Of a stretch of 55,329 bases of DNA, positions 30,824 to 42,302 are shown piece after piece. The notes under the pieces were generated by a model. The model saw only the letters and a program-made list of their open reading frames with translations, was not told where the DNA came from and ran no database searches. Made by a program: the position numbers and the translations under genes. The stretch lies in assembly GCA_036392375.1 (NCBI GenBank), contig DASVYC010000016.1, forward strand, positions 1-55,329, read 5' to 3'. The stretch comes from JAFEBO01 sp036392375. GTDB lineage: Bacteria; Planctomycetota; Phycisphaerae; Phycisphaerales; UBA1924. Every line of letters starts with the position of its first letter. Position 1 is the stretch's first letter.

Positions 30824-32359
30824 TCAGTCGTCCGCCTGATCTCCATCCTTGATGACAAACCGAGCCCTGAGGCGGGCGACCTCGCTCGCGAGGCCGGCGA
30901 GCTTGACGCTGTCGAGCACCGCCTCGAAGTCCTTGTGCGCCCGCGGAGCCTCGTCGCGCGGGTAGTTTCGGCAGTTCGTCAGAATGTCCTGATCGTCAAA
31001 GCTTGCGTCAATCTCCGCCTGGTTCAGCGTCTTGTTCGCGGCGGTGCGGCTCATCCGTCGCCCGGCGCCGTGATTCACGCTGTAGCACGACAGCGCCGCA
31101 CCCGGTTCGGCCACCATCACGCTCGAGCCGTCCTGCGGGTTGCCTGGCAGCAGGATCGGATGCCCGGTCTCGAAGAACGGCGTGTCACGCAGCGCGTGGT
31201 GCTGCGCGGGGAACGCCCGGGTTGCGCCCTTGCGGTGCACCCACGCGGGCTGGTTGCGCACGATCTCCCGGCGCGCGATGTTGTGGCTGATGAAGTACAC
31301 CAGCGTCCCCCTGGTGCCCGGAATCACTTCCTGGAACGCCTCGAGCACCAACGCGTTGATCAGCATGTGGTTGACGGTCGCGAAGTTCGCGCCCAGCGCC
31401 ATGTCGTCGAGATACGCCTCGGCCTCGGGCGTCCCGAGCGGCGCATAGACCAGCTCGCGGTCGTTCCCGGGAAGCGGGATGTCCCATTGCTTGAACTTGC
31501 GTTGCAGCGACTTGAACTGATGACCCGCGAGCAACGCTCCCCATCCACGGCTGCCGCAGTGCGACAGGAACGCGACATGCCGATCCCGCAGGCCGAACAC
31601 GCTGGCCGCAGCTCGCGCCCGCTGGGACGTGCCCACCTGCACGATCTCGCACTCGCCGAAGTGGTTGCCCCCGCCGTAGGACCCGAGCTGGCTGACCTTC
31701 CCGGCAAAGACATGCATGCCGCGCTCATCGCCCAGGTGGGTCCGCTCCAGCCGCTCGCGGAGCGCATCGGCGGTGTCGTCGTGCCCGTGGTGAACTGCGT
31801 CCTCGCAGCGGCTGGTCCACTCGACGGGCACACCGAGTTCCTGCAGCACGCCGATCGACGCGCCCTCCGTCACCACGCGCTTGCCAAACTCAACATGCAC
31901 CGCACGCCCCTTGGGTGCGTGCCGCAAACCACGTCCCGCGCCCGTCGGCGTCCGCTCCAGGATCGCATCGATCAAGGCGCGGCGAGTCCGCTTATCCCTG
32001 ACCGCGTCCTCGGGCAGATCAAGCTGCAGCAGGCTCATGCTGCACTTGATGTCCACGCCCACCGGACCCGGATAGATGTGATCCGGAGACACCAGCACGC
32101 AACCGACCGGCGCGCCGTACCCCGCGTGGGCGTCCGGATTCAGCACGATGTCCGTCACACCGGGCGCACAGCGCGAGTTGATCGCCTGCCGGATGCAGAG
32201 ATCACCGAACGTCGAGCGGATCGCATCGGTACCGATCACCGTGATCGGCGTGAGCTTGCCGTTCTGCACAGGAATGAACCCGGTCGCCTCGCCCGTCGCA
32301 ACAACAGCGCGGTTCATCGGCTCTGCGGGCGTGTCCGGCGTTGTCGGTCGGTTGCTCAT
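30824..32359 (-). CDS. rtcB: RtcB-family RNA ligase
   Basis: A 511-residue protein of the RtcB family, which joins RNA 2-prime,3-prime-cyclic phosphate or 3-prime-phosphate ends to 5-prime-OH ends with GTP and Mn2+. Visible family motifs are LNPDAHAGYGAPVGCV, GVDIKCSMSLL (the metal-binding Cys is kept, but the more common GCG is KCS here), SHCGSRGWG and NHGAGRRMSR, which contains the His that becomes guanylylated. Length is within the range of bacterial RtcB with extra segments. No archease or RtcR-like regulator is adjacent. The start ATG at 32359 is the first plausible one. The variant GVDIKCS may indicate a divergent subgroup used for RNA repair rather than tRNA splicing. Confidence 0.9.
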   Translation of the reverse strand: MSNRPTTPDTPAEPMNRAVVATGEATGFIPVQNGKLTPITVIGTDAIRSTFGDLCIRQAINSRCAPGVTDIVLNPDAHAGYGAPVGCVLVSPDHIYPGPVGVDIKCSMSLLQLDLPEDAVRDKRTRRALIDAILERTPTGAGRGLRHAPKGRAVHVEFGKRVVTEGASIGVLQELGVPVEWTSRCEDAVHHGHDDTADALRERLERTHLGDERGMHVFAGKVSQLGSYGGGNHFGECEIVQVGTSQRARAAASVFGLRDRHVAFLSHCGSRGWGALLAGHQFKSLQRKFKQWDIPLPGNDRELVYAPLGTPEAEAYLDDMALGANFATVNHMLINALVLEAFQEVIPGTRGTLVYFISHNIARREIVRNQPAWVHRKGATRAFPAQHHALRDTPFFETGHPILLPGNPQDGSSVMVAEPGAALSCYSVNHGAGRRMSRTAANKTLNQAEIDASFDDQDILTNCRNYPRDEAPRAHKDFEAVLDSVKLAGLASEVARLRARFVIKDGDQADD

Positions 32360-32487
32360 GGTGATCTCGGTAGACCACAGCGTATAGCCAACCCACTCAG
32401 CGGGTGTGCCTCACCGAACTCGCTCGGCTTCGTGCCGCGCGGTGCTCCGTTCGTGACTGACGATGCCCGCACCCCACGAAAAAGCAC

Positions 32488-32515
32488 AGAACGCCCGGGC
32501 CTTCCCGGGCGTTCT
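32488..32515 (-). terminator. Intrinsic terminator of the GH63-like gene
   Basis: A perfect 12-bp stem (AGAACGCCCGGG with CCCGGGCGTTCT) has a 4-base loop. Read on the minus strand, it lies 26 bases past the stop codon of the hydrolase gene and is followed shortly by a run of five Ts. It is the best intrinsic terminator in the window. Confidence 0.8.
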
Positions 32516-32540
32516 CCTTGCGTTCTTCACATCAGAGTTG

Positions 32541-35342
<2,802 letters not shown>

Positions 35343-35419
35343 GTCAAGATCCAAACCGCAACCAAGCCGCGGCGATCACACGCCGCGGACGGGCCATCAA
35401 AGCCATGGAAAGAAACGCC

Positions 35420-35866
35420 TCAGAACGGCAGCGACTTGCCGATCACCGGGATCTGCCGCCGTCGGATGCCGAGAATCCCCAGAGACCCGAAGAACACAAG
35501 CAGCGCCAGCGCGAACAGCAAGCCGCCGTCATTCTGCACCACGACTCCCAGCTTGGTCAGGTGCGCCCCGATCGCGCCCGTTATCACACCCACGCTCAGC
35601 GCCGCCCCCAGCGTGATCGTCCGAGGTGTCAGCAGCAGCACCACCGCGATCAGCTCCGCCACGCCGCTGGCATACCGCCCGAACGGCTCGGCACCGACCT
35701 TGGTAAAGATGTACACGCTCTCCTCGGCGCCCGTGAACTTGAAGAACAGCGTCTGAAACAGGATCACCGCCACCACCACCTGCAGCACCCACGACACGAT
35801 CGTCAGGGGCTTGGACAGCGCGGACGGCTGGTTCATCATGGCCTCGCCGGTCATCGTGCTCGACAT
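35420..35866 (-). CDS. DoxX-family membrane protein
   Basis: A 148-residue protein with four membrane helices: IVSWVLQVVVAVILFQTLFF, GVAELIAVVLLLTPRTITLG, ALSVGVITGAIGAHLTKLGV and FALALLVFFGSLGIL. The segment FFKFTGAEESVYIF fits the DoxX/SURF4-like family, which includes thiosulfate:quinone oxidoreductase subunits and many small membrane proteins of unsettled function. The ATG at 35866 gives the right length; the frame extends upstream into the YHS gene. It lies between the YHS protein and the GH63-like hydrolase, all on the minus strand and probably co-transcribed from the shared element at 36956-36987. Confidence 0.85.
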   Translation of the reverse strand: MSSTMTGEAMMNQPSALSKPLTIVSWVLQVVVAVILFQTLFFKFTGAEESVYIFTKVGAEPFGRYASGVAELIAVVLLLTPRTITLGAALSVGVITGAIGAHLTKLGVVVQNDGGLLFALALLVFFGSLGILGIRRRQIPVIGKSLPF

Positions 35867-35985
35867 CGCATCCTCACTCTTGATTCGAATCCGTTTCTCG
35901 CTCCGCGCCGCCCTCGTGCCCGCTCGTGTCGGTGTGCTCACGTGTTGGCACGATCCCGGTCCGCTCGACGCGCCGGGTCGGACCT

Positions 35986-36915
35986 TCACTTCGTTCCGCG
36001 ACGAGCATCCTCGCCGGTAGTCTTCTTCCAGTTCGTATCCGCCTTCGGTTCCCACTCCTTCTCGTTCTTGTTCCAGTCCTTGAGAGCGTCGGAGAAGAAG
36101 TCCTTGTAGAACAGGTGCAGACGACCATCCTTCACCTTGAAGTTGGTCGGATCGATCTCGACCTTGGTCCCCTTGGCCCCCATCGCGCTGGCGCACCAGC
36201 CGCCGTAGGTCGGGGCGTACTGATCCGGGTCGGCGTTGAACTTCTCCCGATTCTCTTTGGTCGCGAATCGGTACTCCACCCCGTGCCAGGTGGACGTGAT
36301 CTTGTCGCTCCCCTTCGCGGGCTTGCCCGCGAAGTACGACACCGGGTCGTACCCCTCGATCGCCAGTCGCGATCCCTTGGGCAGGTTGTAATCCTTCAGC
36401 GCCTTCGCCTCGCTCTGCTTGTTGAAAGCGTTCGCGAACGTCGCGTACGACAAGTGCCCGTGCTCGCCCGAGCCGGTCCAACGGAACAGCTCACGCCCCG
36501 CGGGATCGAACACCACCGTCACCGGCGACGTGATCGCGACCTGCAACTCCTTCGCCAATGCGTTCCCCGCATCGATCGCGATCAGCGACGACGCCTCGTT
36601 GGTCGCAAGCGTCCAATCCCGCTTTGCCTCGACCACAAAGTACGTCCGCAGCCCCGCGAGCTTGGGCAGGTTCGCGGCAAACTCGTTCACCGCGTCCGCA
36701 TGCGGCTTGGCCTCGCCCGCATACGCCGGCAGGAAGTGCAGCGCCAAGTACGCGCCGCGAATCTCCTTGGGATTCACCGCCGCCCCGCCGTTCAGAGGCG
36801 TGAGCGTCGACTGCAACGACTCGGTCGTTGTTCCCATGTTCTGCATCGGCTCGGCCCACACCGGGCTCACGAACGCAAGGGTGCTGACAAGTCCGATCCG
36901 GGTAAACGTCTGCAT
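35986..36915 (-). CDS. Secreted YHS-domain protein with thioredoxin-like N-terminal half
   Basis: A 309-residue protein with a signal peptide (RIGLVSTLAFVSPVWA). The N-terminal half (about residues 45-165) is alpha/beta and thioredoxin-like in outline but without a CxxC. The C-terminal half is a full YHS domain of the type EGYDPVSYFAGKPAKGSDKI, WHGVEYRFATKENREKFNAD, then PTYGGWCASAMGAKG. YHS domains often accompany metal and haem proteins. It may be the first gene of the unit with DoxX and GH63, with the 32-bp shared element 40 to 70 bp upstream of its start. Function of the combined protein is unknown. Confidence 0.85.
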   Translation of the reverse strand: MQTFTRIGLVSTLAFVSPVWAEPMQNMGTTTESLQSTLTPLNGGAAVNPKEIRGAYLALHFLPAYAGEAKPHADAVNEFAANLPKLAGLRTYFVVEAKRDWTLATNEASSLIAIDAGNALAKELQVAITSPVTVVFDPAGRELFRWTGSGEHGHLSYATFANAFNKQSEAKALKDYNLPKGSRLAIEGYDPVSYFAGKPAKGSDKITSTWHGVEYRFATKENREKFNADPDQYAPTYGGWCASAMGAKGTKVEIDPTNFKVKDGRLHLFYKDFFSDALKDWNKNEKEWEPKADTNWKKTTGEDARRGTK

Positions 36916-36955
36916 TGCGGCTGTTCCTTCCTTCTCGCGGCGTGCGCCGCCGCCA

Positions 36956-36987
36956 AATCAGATGCCGCTGTCCGCCGCATGTGTCAC
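36956..36987 (-). promoter_or_regulatory. 32-bp element shared with 41614-41645, upstream of the YHS gene
   Basis: On the plus strand it is AATC-A-GATGCCG-CT-GTCCGCCG-C-ATGTGTCAC. The same pattern with four substitutions lies at 41614-41645. Relative to the minus-strand genes both copies are in promoter position, 40-100 bp before a start codon. The minus-strand end TGACACAT could be an ECF-type -35. An ECF sigma gene starts at 41697. Function is inferred. Confidence 0.55.
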
Positions 36988-38051
36988 CGCTCCCGCACCG
37001 GCGCCGTGATCAACACCCGATGCCCGTCCATGTCCGTGCACTGCACGCCCGCGGGCACGCCTCCACCCGCTGGGTCATTGCCGACCACACCCGGGGAAAC
37101 CCACGTCGACCGTGTCAACCGTGCCGCCGGCTCCAGCAGACTCGCGTTGTAGACCTCCACGCGCGTCTGCCACGCCCACAGATCACTGGCCTTGGTGTCC
37201 GTCGGCGCCGTCCGACCAGTGCGGGGCGCGAGATACTCCAAGAGTTCAACCCCCGGCCCGCGCTCGGCCCGCAGGGCCGTGATCCGCAGCCTCGCCCCGA
37301 ACACGTTGTTCAACCGTTCCTGCTCGATCCCAAAGTTCTCGCTCGCGCCCGCCACCCGCAGGCCGAGCCGGTCGCGATAGAACCCCAGCGCGGCCTCGGT
37401 GTCGCGCACCACAATCGCCGTGTGATCGATCCCAAGAAACAGCCCCGTGCCGCTCTGCCACTTGGGATCACCTTTCCCGGCCGGGAAGTGAATCACCTCC
37501 AGCACGTGCCCGTCCGGGTCCTTGAAGTAGAACGCGCCGATGCCGCCCGCGTTGGGATTACTGAGCGGCAGCACCTGCGGCCCGCTCGACGCGTGCCGCA
37601 CCCGATGCAACCGCAGGTGCGCGTACGCGGCGTCCAAATCCCGCACCACGATTGCGATGTGCTGAAACCACGCGTCGTTGCTCCGCGAGTCCGCCGGCAC
37701 CGCCCGCCCCTCGGGCGCGAGATACTGCGTGAGCTCGATCTCCTCCGCACCCAGCCGCATCGTCGCCACCCGCCGGCGCACGCCGAACAGCCCTTCGATC
37801 CGCTCGACCTCGCCGCCCGCCTCCTCGCGCTCCGCCGTCTTCTCGAACGACAGCACATCGCGGTAGAACGCCACGGCCTGATCCAGATCGCTCACCGGAA
37901 TCGTGACCCCCACCACCGCGGCCACCAGCGGCGTTGAATTCGGCGCCGTCAGACCCGCAGCAGGCCGATCCGGCGCCGGCTCCACCGCGTTCGCCGTCCC
38001 GTACGCGGCGAGGATCACCCCCGCGACCAACAACAGCGGCCGACGCTTCAT
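36984..38051 (-). CDS. Secreted tandem VOC (glyoxalase-fold) protein
   Basis: A 355-residue protein with a signal peptide (LLLVAGVILAAYGTANAVE) and two VOC modules: VVGVTIPVSDLDQAVAFYRD...VLEVIHFP (about residues 45-180) and GIDHTAIVVRDTEAALGFYR...VELLEYLAP (about 200-290). Each has the beta-alpha-beta-beta-beta pattern with His/Glu metal-ligand positions (VTIPVSD lacks the usual His; DHTAIVV keeps it; EVIHFP and ELLEYL supply Glu). VOC enzymes include glyoxalases, dioxygenases and resistance proteins; the substrate here is unknown. The ATG at 38051 overlaps the GMC oxidoreductase stop by one base (TGATG), indicating coupling. Predicted to be periplasmic. Confidence 0.8.
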   Translation of the reverse strand: MKRRPLLLVAGVILAAYGTANAVEPAPDRPAAGLTAPNSTPLVAAVVGVTIPVSDLDQAVAFYRDVLSFEKTAEREEAGGEVERIEGLFGVRRRVATMRLGAEEIELTQYLAPEGRAVPADSRSNDAWFQHIAIVVRDLDAAYAHLRLHRVRHASSGPQVLPLSNPNAGGIGAFYFKDPDGHVLEVIHFPAGKGDPKWQSGTGLFLGIDHTAIVVRDTEAALGFYRDRLGLRVAGASENFGIEQERLNNVFGARLRITALRAERGPGVELLEYLAPRTGRTAPTDTKASDLWAWQTRVEVYNASLLEPAARLTRSTWVSPGVVGNDPAGGGVPAGVQCTDMDGHRVLITAPVRER

Positions 38052-39634
38052 CACGCTCCCACCTCCTGCATCCGCGGCTCTTCTACGCCCAATCGCTTGG
38101 CGATGATGTCCCCCACACGCAGCGCATTGGCCATGATCGTCAATGAAGGGTTCACCGCCGCGCTCGACGGGAAGAACGATCCGTCCGCCACGTACAGATT
38201 CTCGACCTCGTGCGCCCGGCACTCGGTATTCAGCACGCTCGTCGCCGGGTCACGCCCGAAGCGCAGCGTCCCGTTCTGGTGCGACACACCGCTCACGCCC
38301 AGCCGCGACTTGAAGAACGAGGGCGTCGACCGCCCACGCCCGCGCTCCACGCGGCTCATCAGTTCCGCCAGCACCCGCTCCAGCCGCGTGTACGCCTCCA
38401 GGTTGTTGGGCGTGTACGAGACCCGGATCACGCCGTCGTCATCCAGCGTGATCCGGTTGTCCGGGGAGGGCAAGTCCTCGCTCGTCAAGAAGAAATCAAT
38501 CGTGCGACTCTGAATGCTCTCAAGGCTCTCGCCGGGCAACTGATCCCCCCGCAGCCACTGGATCGTCCCCGGATCCGGTTTGCCCATGAGCTGGATCGTC
38601 CCCAAAGGCAGGGGCGATTCGGACGAGCCGCGATAAAAGTCCGTGATCGCGAAGTGTTTCTGGAACTGCGATGTGTTGGGCTCGCTCGACACCACCAGGA
38701 AGCACCCGTTGTGGTGCGTCATGTAGTTCCGCCCCACCTGGTCCGAGCGGTTCGCCAGCCCGCGCGGATGGGCATCGCAACGCGACCGCAGCAGCACCGC
38801 CGCGGAGTTGATCGCACCCGCGGCCAGCACGACGATGTCGGCCCCGATCGTCAGCATTGCGCTCCCCCGCCGCACCACCACCTCGCGCACGCTGTGCCCC
38901 CCGGGATGCGTCACCAGCCGCTCCACCTTGGCCCCGGTCAGCATCGACACGTTCGCGTAACGAAGCGCCGCCCGCACCCCCACCACGTGCGCGTCCGCCT
39001 TGGCCTCGGTCAGATCCGGGTAGCCGTCGAACTGGCTCAGGTGCGTCGGCGCCGCGCCCCGATCGTGCTCGTGCAACCGCACTCCCAGCGGCACCGGGAA
39101 CGGCCGAGTTCCCAACATCCGAAGATCGTGCATCAACTCCGCGATCCGCGGCTCGGGCGGTACCGGCGGGAATGGATAGTCCGCGGACGACGGCGGGTCG
39201 TAGGGATCACGCCGCTTCGCCTCCCTCGTACCGTGCACGCTGTACAGCCGCTCCGCCTCGCAGTAGTACGGCTCCAGCTCGTCGTAGCCGATCGGCCACG
39301 CGGGCGAGACGCCGCCGTAGTGCCGCACCTCGCCGAAGTCGTCCTCGCGTAGGCGCAGCAACGCCGCGCCGTACACCTTGGTGTTCCCGCCCACCCAGTA
39401 GTGCGTGTAGGGCTCGAACACCTGCCCGTTCTGATCACGCCAGGTCTCTTTCGCGAGATAGCGCTTCTGCTCGAAGACCGCGCGGGTCTCCCAGTTCTCA
39501 CGCTCCCGGGGCAGATACTCGCCCCGCTCAACGATGAGAATGCGCTTGCCCGTAGCCGCGAGCCGCTGAGCGAGCGTTCCGCCCCCGGCGCCGGACCCGA
39601 TGATGATGATGTCGTAGCGAGCGTCGATAGACAT
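38051..39634 (-). CDS. GMC-family FAD-dependent oxidoreductase
   Basis: A 527-residue flavoenzyme. The N-terminal FAD-binding motif is DIIIIGSGAGGGTLAQRLA, then VERGEYLP and WVGGNTKVYGAALLRL. The C-terminal part has VSHQNGTLRFGRDP and NLYVADGSFFPSSAAVNPSL, the conserved ending of GMC oxidoreductases, with the active-site His in SHQNGT. Members oxidise sugars, sugar alcohols or other alcohols. No signal peptide is visible. It is placed between the aquaporin and the VOC gene on the minus strand, with almost no spacing, so it is part of the glucose-dehydrogenase operon. A carbohydrate or polyol substrate is inferred from those neighbours. Confidence 0.92.
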   Translation of the reverse strand: MSIDARYDIIIIGSGAGGGTLAQRLAATGKRILIVERGEYLPRERENWETRAVFEQKRYLAKETWRDQNGQVFEPYTHYWVGGNTKVYGAALLRLREDDFGEVRHYGGVSPAWPIGYDELEPYYCEAERLYSVHGTREAKRRDPYDPPSSADYPFPPVPPEPRIAELMHDLRMLGTRPFPVPLGVRLHEHDRGAAPTHLSQFDGYPDLTEAKADAHVVGVRAALRYANVSMLTGAKVERLVTHPGGHSVREVVVRRGSAMLTIGADIVVLAAGAINSAAVLLRSRCDAHPRGLANRSDQVGRNYMTHHNGCFLVVSSEPNTSQFQKHFAITDFYRGSSESPLPLGTIQLMGKPDPGTIQWLRGDQLPGESLESIQSRTIDFFLTSEDLPSPDNRITLDDDGVIRVSYTPNNLEAYTRLERVLAELMSRVERGRGRSTPSFFKSRLGVSGVSHQNGTLRFGRDPATSVLNTECRAHEVENLYVADGSFFPSSAAVNPSLTIMANALRVGDIIAKRLGVEEPRMQEVGA

Positions 39635-39643
39635 AGCGTCTCC

Positions 39644-40435
39644 TTAAGGCACCGGCACGCGGCCGGGCATGCGATCGATGTCGCACTCAAACAAACAGGG
39701 CCCCTCGTGCGGGTGCTGGAGCTTGGCGCAGTACACCGCGTCCACGCCCCGCGCCCCCACGTACAACCCCGCGGCCAGCAGCATCCCGATCGGCGGGGCG
39801 GTGAAATAGATCCACAACCCGTCGAACCGGCGCGACCACAGCCCCGACGACAGCGTCCGGGCCGGATTCATGCTCATGCCTGAAAGGGGCGCCTCGATGG
39901 TGATGAACGACGCCACCATGCACCCGGCGATGATGCCCGTGTACGGGGCCGCGCTCGCGGTATTGCTCATCCACAGCACCACCGACATCAACAGGGATGA
40001 GATGATCAGTTCCCCGAGGAACGCAACGACAGTTCCGTGCGCGCCTGGCAGCGTGGATGCGTACCGCACGCTCTCGTGCGCGACGTGCTTTCCCCACGCC
40101 ATCCGCGCCAAGCCCACACCCAGGAACCCGCCCGCGAACTGTCCGATCGGGTACATCACCGCCACTTTCCAGGGAACTTTGCCCAGGAGCGTGAACACCA
40201 GCGTAGTGCCAGGGTTCATGTGCGCGCCCGACTTCTGTCCCCAGGGCGAGTGGATCAACGCGATCGCGGTGAGGCCCATGAGCACGCCGATGCATCCGCG
40301 CCGTGCCAGCGGGCGTGTGATTGCGCGCGCCACCGGCGAGGACGGGTGGCAAAACACCACCACCGCCGAGCACGCCGTGAACATGAACGCGCCCAGCAGC
40401 ACACCTTCGATGATGGCTTCGGTCCAGTGCGTCAC
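39644..40435 (-). CDS. Aquaporin/glycerol-facilitator (MIP) family channel
   Basis: A 263-residue membrane channel with the two half-helix motifs of the family: SGAHMNPGTTLVF (NPG instead of NPA in the first) and SGMSMNPARTLSS (canonical NPA). Six membrane segments are visible. The start is a GTG at 40435 that overlaps the stop of the dehydrogenase gene (GTGA), so translation is coupled. The C-terminal about 30 residues are hydrophilic with Cys/His (CAKLQHPHEGPCLFECD), which is unusual for a channel. It probably moves water or small neutral solutes (glycerol, polyols). The altered NPA may change selectivity. Confidence 0.9.
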   Translation of the reverse strand: MTHWTEAIIEGVLLGAFMFTACSAVVVFCHPSSPVARAITRPLARRGCIGVLMGLTAIALIHSPWGQKSGAHMNPGTTLVFTLLGKVPWKVAVMYPIGQFAGGFLGVGLARMAWGKHVAHESVRYASTLPGAHGTVVAFLGELIISSLLMSVVLWMSNTASAAPYTGIIAGCMVASFITIEAPLSGMSMNPARTLSSGLWSRRFDGLWIYFTAPPIGMLLAAGLYVGARGVDAVYCAKLQHPHEGPCLFECDIDRMPGRVPVP

Positions 40436-41547
40436 GGCTGGGCAAACGCGATGACGTTCTTGATCCCGTCGGTGGAGAGCAGCGGCGTGGTCGCGTCGCT
40501 CACGGCGTAGCGCCCGGTGATGAGCGACCGCAGGGCGTCGGGCCACTTCTTCTTGAAGTCCTTGAGGTCCTTGATCGCGTTCTCGAACGCGTCCCGCCCG
40601 GCGTTGACGGTTCCCAGCAGCACCTGGTTCTTGAGCACCATGTTCCGCATGATCTGGTCGGTGTTTACTTCCGCGGGGCCGCGCAATCCCGGCACACCCG
40701 TGAAAACAAACGCCGCATTGGGCCCGACTTGCTGGAGGACATCGAACGAGAGCTTGGACGCACCCGCGGCCTCGTAGACCACGTCGATGGTGCCGATGCG
40801 GTCCACCAGCTTCTCTACTGGGGTGACCGCGGCGGAGATGTACGATGCGCCGAAGGAACGCACCAACGCGGCCTTGCTGCTCTTCTCGTCCTCGCGGCTG
40901 TAGACAAACGTCGAGAATCCCGCGTTCGCGAACGCCATCGCCCCGAGCAGCCCGATCGGGCCGGCGCCGAGGATCAACGCGTGGTGGCAATGGCCCGGCT
41001 TCTTCTTGCCCGCCGTCGGACACGACCAGGGGAGCCGCTGCTGCACCTGCCAGACCGCGATGAGCGCCTTCTCGGCGATGGTCAGCGGCTCGACCAGCAC
41101 GGCGAACTCGCGGAGGCTCTTGGGCACTGGGAGCAAGAAGCGTTCGGAATCGACGACGTACTCGGTCATGTAGCCGTGCTGCTGCTTGATGCCGCGCTCG
41201 GTGAACGCGCCGGTGTAGCAGAAGTCCTGACGGCCTTCTTTGCACGACGGGCACTGCGGCTGGTTGCACGGGCGGCGCACCGTGAGCACGGCCAGGTCGC
41301 CGATCTTGAAGTTCTGGACCTTCTTGCCGATCTCGACCACCTCACCGAGGGCCTCGTGGCCGATGATGAGGTGGTCGCTGCCCTCGGGTGGGAAGCCGTA
41401 GTGGAAGCCGCAGATCTCACGGTCGGTGCCGCAAACACCGACCTCGAGGGTGCGGAGCTTGACGTGGTCGGGGGCTGTGAGACCGGGCTCGGGGGTGTCA
41501 ATAACACGAACCGCCCGCTCGCGCGGGAAGACGGCAACCGCTTTCAT
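40432..41547 (-). CDS. Medium-chain zinc dehydrogenase, glucose 1-dehydrogenase-like
   Basis: A 371-residue MDR-superfamily enzyme. The catalytic zinc region is EVGVCGTDREICGFHYG with the conserved GHEALGEVVEIG. A CxxCxxC-like set (CNQPQCPSCKEGRQDFC) is in the structural-zinc position. The nucleotide-binding fold is LILGAGPIGLLGAMAF. The pattern PWSCPTAG then KKKPGHCHHAL and VLVEPLTIAEKAL matches glucose 1-dehydrogenases of the archaeal/bacterial GdhMDR type, which oxidise glucose to gluconolactone with NAD(P). It is the first gene of the operon with aquaporin, GMC and VOC genes. The 32-bp shared element lies 67-98 bp upstream of the ATG. Confidence 0.9.
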   Translation of the reverse strand: MKAVAVFPRERAVRVIDTPEPGLTAPDHVKLRTLEVGVCGTDREICGFHYGFPPEGSDHLIIGHEALGEVVEIGKKVQNFKIGDLAVLTVRRPCNQPQCPSCKEGRQDFCYTGAFTERGIKQQHGYMTEYVVDSERFLLPVPKSLREFAVLVEPLTIAEKALIAVWQVQQRLPWSCPTAGKKKPGHCHHALILGAGPIGLLGAMAFANAGFSTFVYSREDEKSSKAALVRSFGASYISAAVTPVEKLVDRIGTIDVVYEAAGASKLSFDVLQQVGPNAAFVFTGVPGLRGPAEVNTDQIMRNMVLKNQVLLGTVNAGRDAFENAIKDLKDFKKKWPDALRSLITGRYAVSDATTPLLSTDGIKNVIAFAQP

Positions 41548-41613
41548 AAAGAAGGACTCCTCGCGAACGACCCCGGGAAGCCCTCTGGACGGGGCTCGGA
41601 GCGTCGCGTCGGG

Positions 41614-41645
41614 AATCGGATGCCGTCGTCCGCCGGATGTGTCAC
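41614..41645 (-). promoter_or_regulatory. 32-bp element shared with 36956-36987, upstream of glucose dehydrogenase
   Basis: On the plus strand it is AATC-G-GATGCCG-TC-GTCCGCCG-G-ATGTGTCAC, matching the copy at 36956 in 28 of 32 positions (hand count). It lies between the divergent glucose dehydrogenase (start 41547, minus) and the ECF sigma gene (start 41697, plus), so it could serve either. On the plus strand TGTCACA followed 14 bases later by CGTC has an ECF-promoter-like look, which would allow autoregulation. Confidence 0.55.
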
Positions 41646-41696
41646 ACCGGGGTTTCCCGGCGTCTCAGGGTCGGTATGGAAGGTACGCTGATTCCC

Positions 41697-42302
41697 ATGC
41701 AGGATGCGGCGGTCATCACCGACGACGCGAAGCTCTTGGCGCGGCTGCGTGCCCGCGAGGAGGCCGCGTTCGACGAGTTGGTGGACGCGGCGGCGGGGCG
41801 CTTGCTCTCGGTGGCGCGGAAGATGATGCCCACCGAAGCGGACGCCGAGGACGCGGTGCAGGACGCGCTCCTGAGCGCGTTCAGGTCGCTGGACCGGTTC
41901 GACGGGCGCTCGAAGCTGACGACATGGCTGCATCAGATCACGGTGAACGCGTGCCTGATGAAGCTGCGGAGCAAGCGTCGGCGTCCGGAAAAGAGCATGG
42001 ACGCCTTGCTTCCGGAGTTTGTCTCCGACGGGCATCAGAAAACACCGCAGAAACCCTGGCACGCCGACGGACCTGCCGGCATCGAACAGGCGGAGCTGAG
42101 GGCCCTGGTCCGTTCGCGGATCGAGGAATTGCCAGAGCAGTACCGGGTGGTGCTCGTGCTCCGGGATGTGGAAGGGTTGGACACGGAAGAGACGGCGGCG
42201 GTCTTGGGCGTGACGCTCGACACGGTGCGAACGCGGCTGCACCGCGCTCGCCAGGCGCTTAAGACGCTGCTCGACCCGTACTTTGTTGAGGACGATTCGT
42301 GA
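41697..42302 (+). CDS. ECF-family RNA polymerase sigma factor
   Basis: A 201-residue sigma factor. Region 2 is AFDELVDAAAGRLLSVARKM, then DAEDAVQDALLSAFRSLDRF; region 4 is IEELPEQYRVVLVLRDVEGL with a helix-turn-helix (DTEETAAVLGVTLDTVRTRLHRARQALK). The linker (about residues 95-140) is unusually long and basic. I used the ATG at 41697; another at 41676 is possible, and neither has a strong ribosome binding site. The anti-sigma gene starts at the overlapping GTGA. It probably controls the two promoters carrying the 32-bp element, which is inference. Region 4 and the anti-sigma partner make the ECF assignment secure. Confidence 0.93.
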   Translation: MQDAAVITDDAKLLARLRAREEAAFDELVDAAAGRLLSVARKMMPTEADAEDAVQDALLSAFRSLDRFDGRSKLTTWLHQITVNACLMKLRSKRRRPEKSMDALLPEFVSDGHQKTPQKPWHADGPAGIEQAELRALVRSRIEELPEQYRVVLVLRDVEGLDTEETAAVLGVTLDTVRTRLHRARQALKTLLDPYFVEDDS

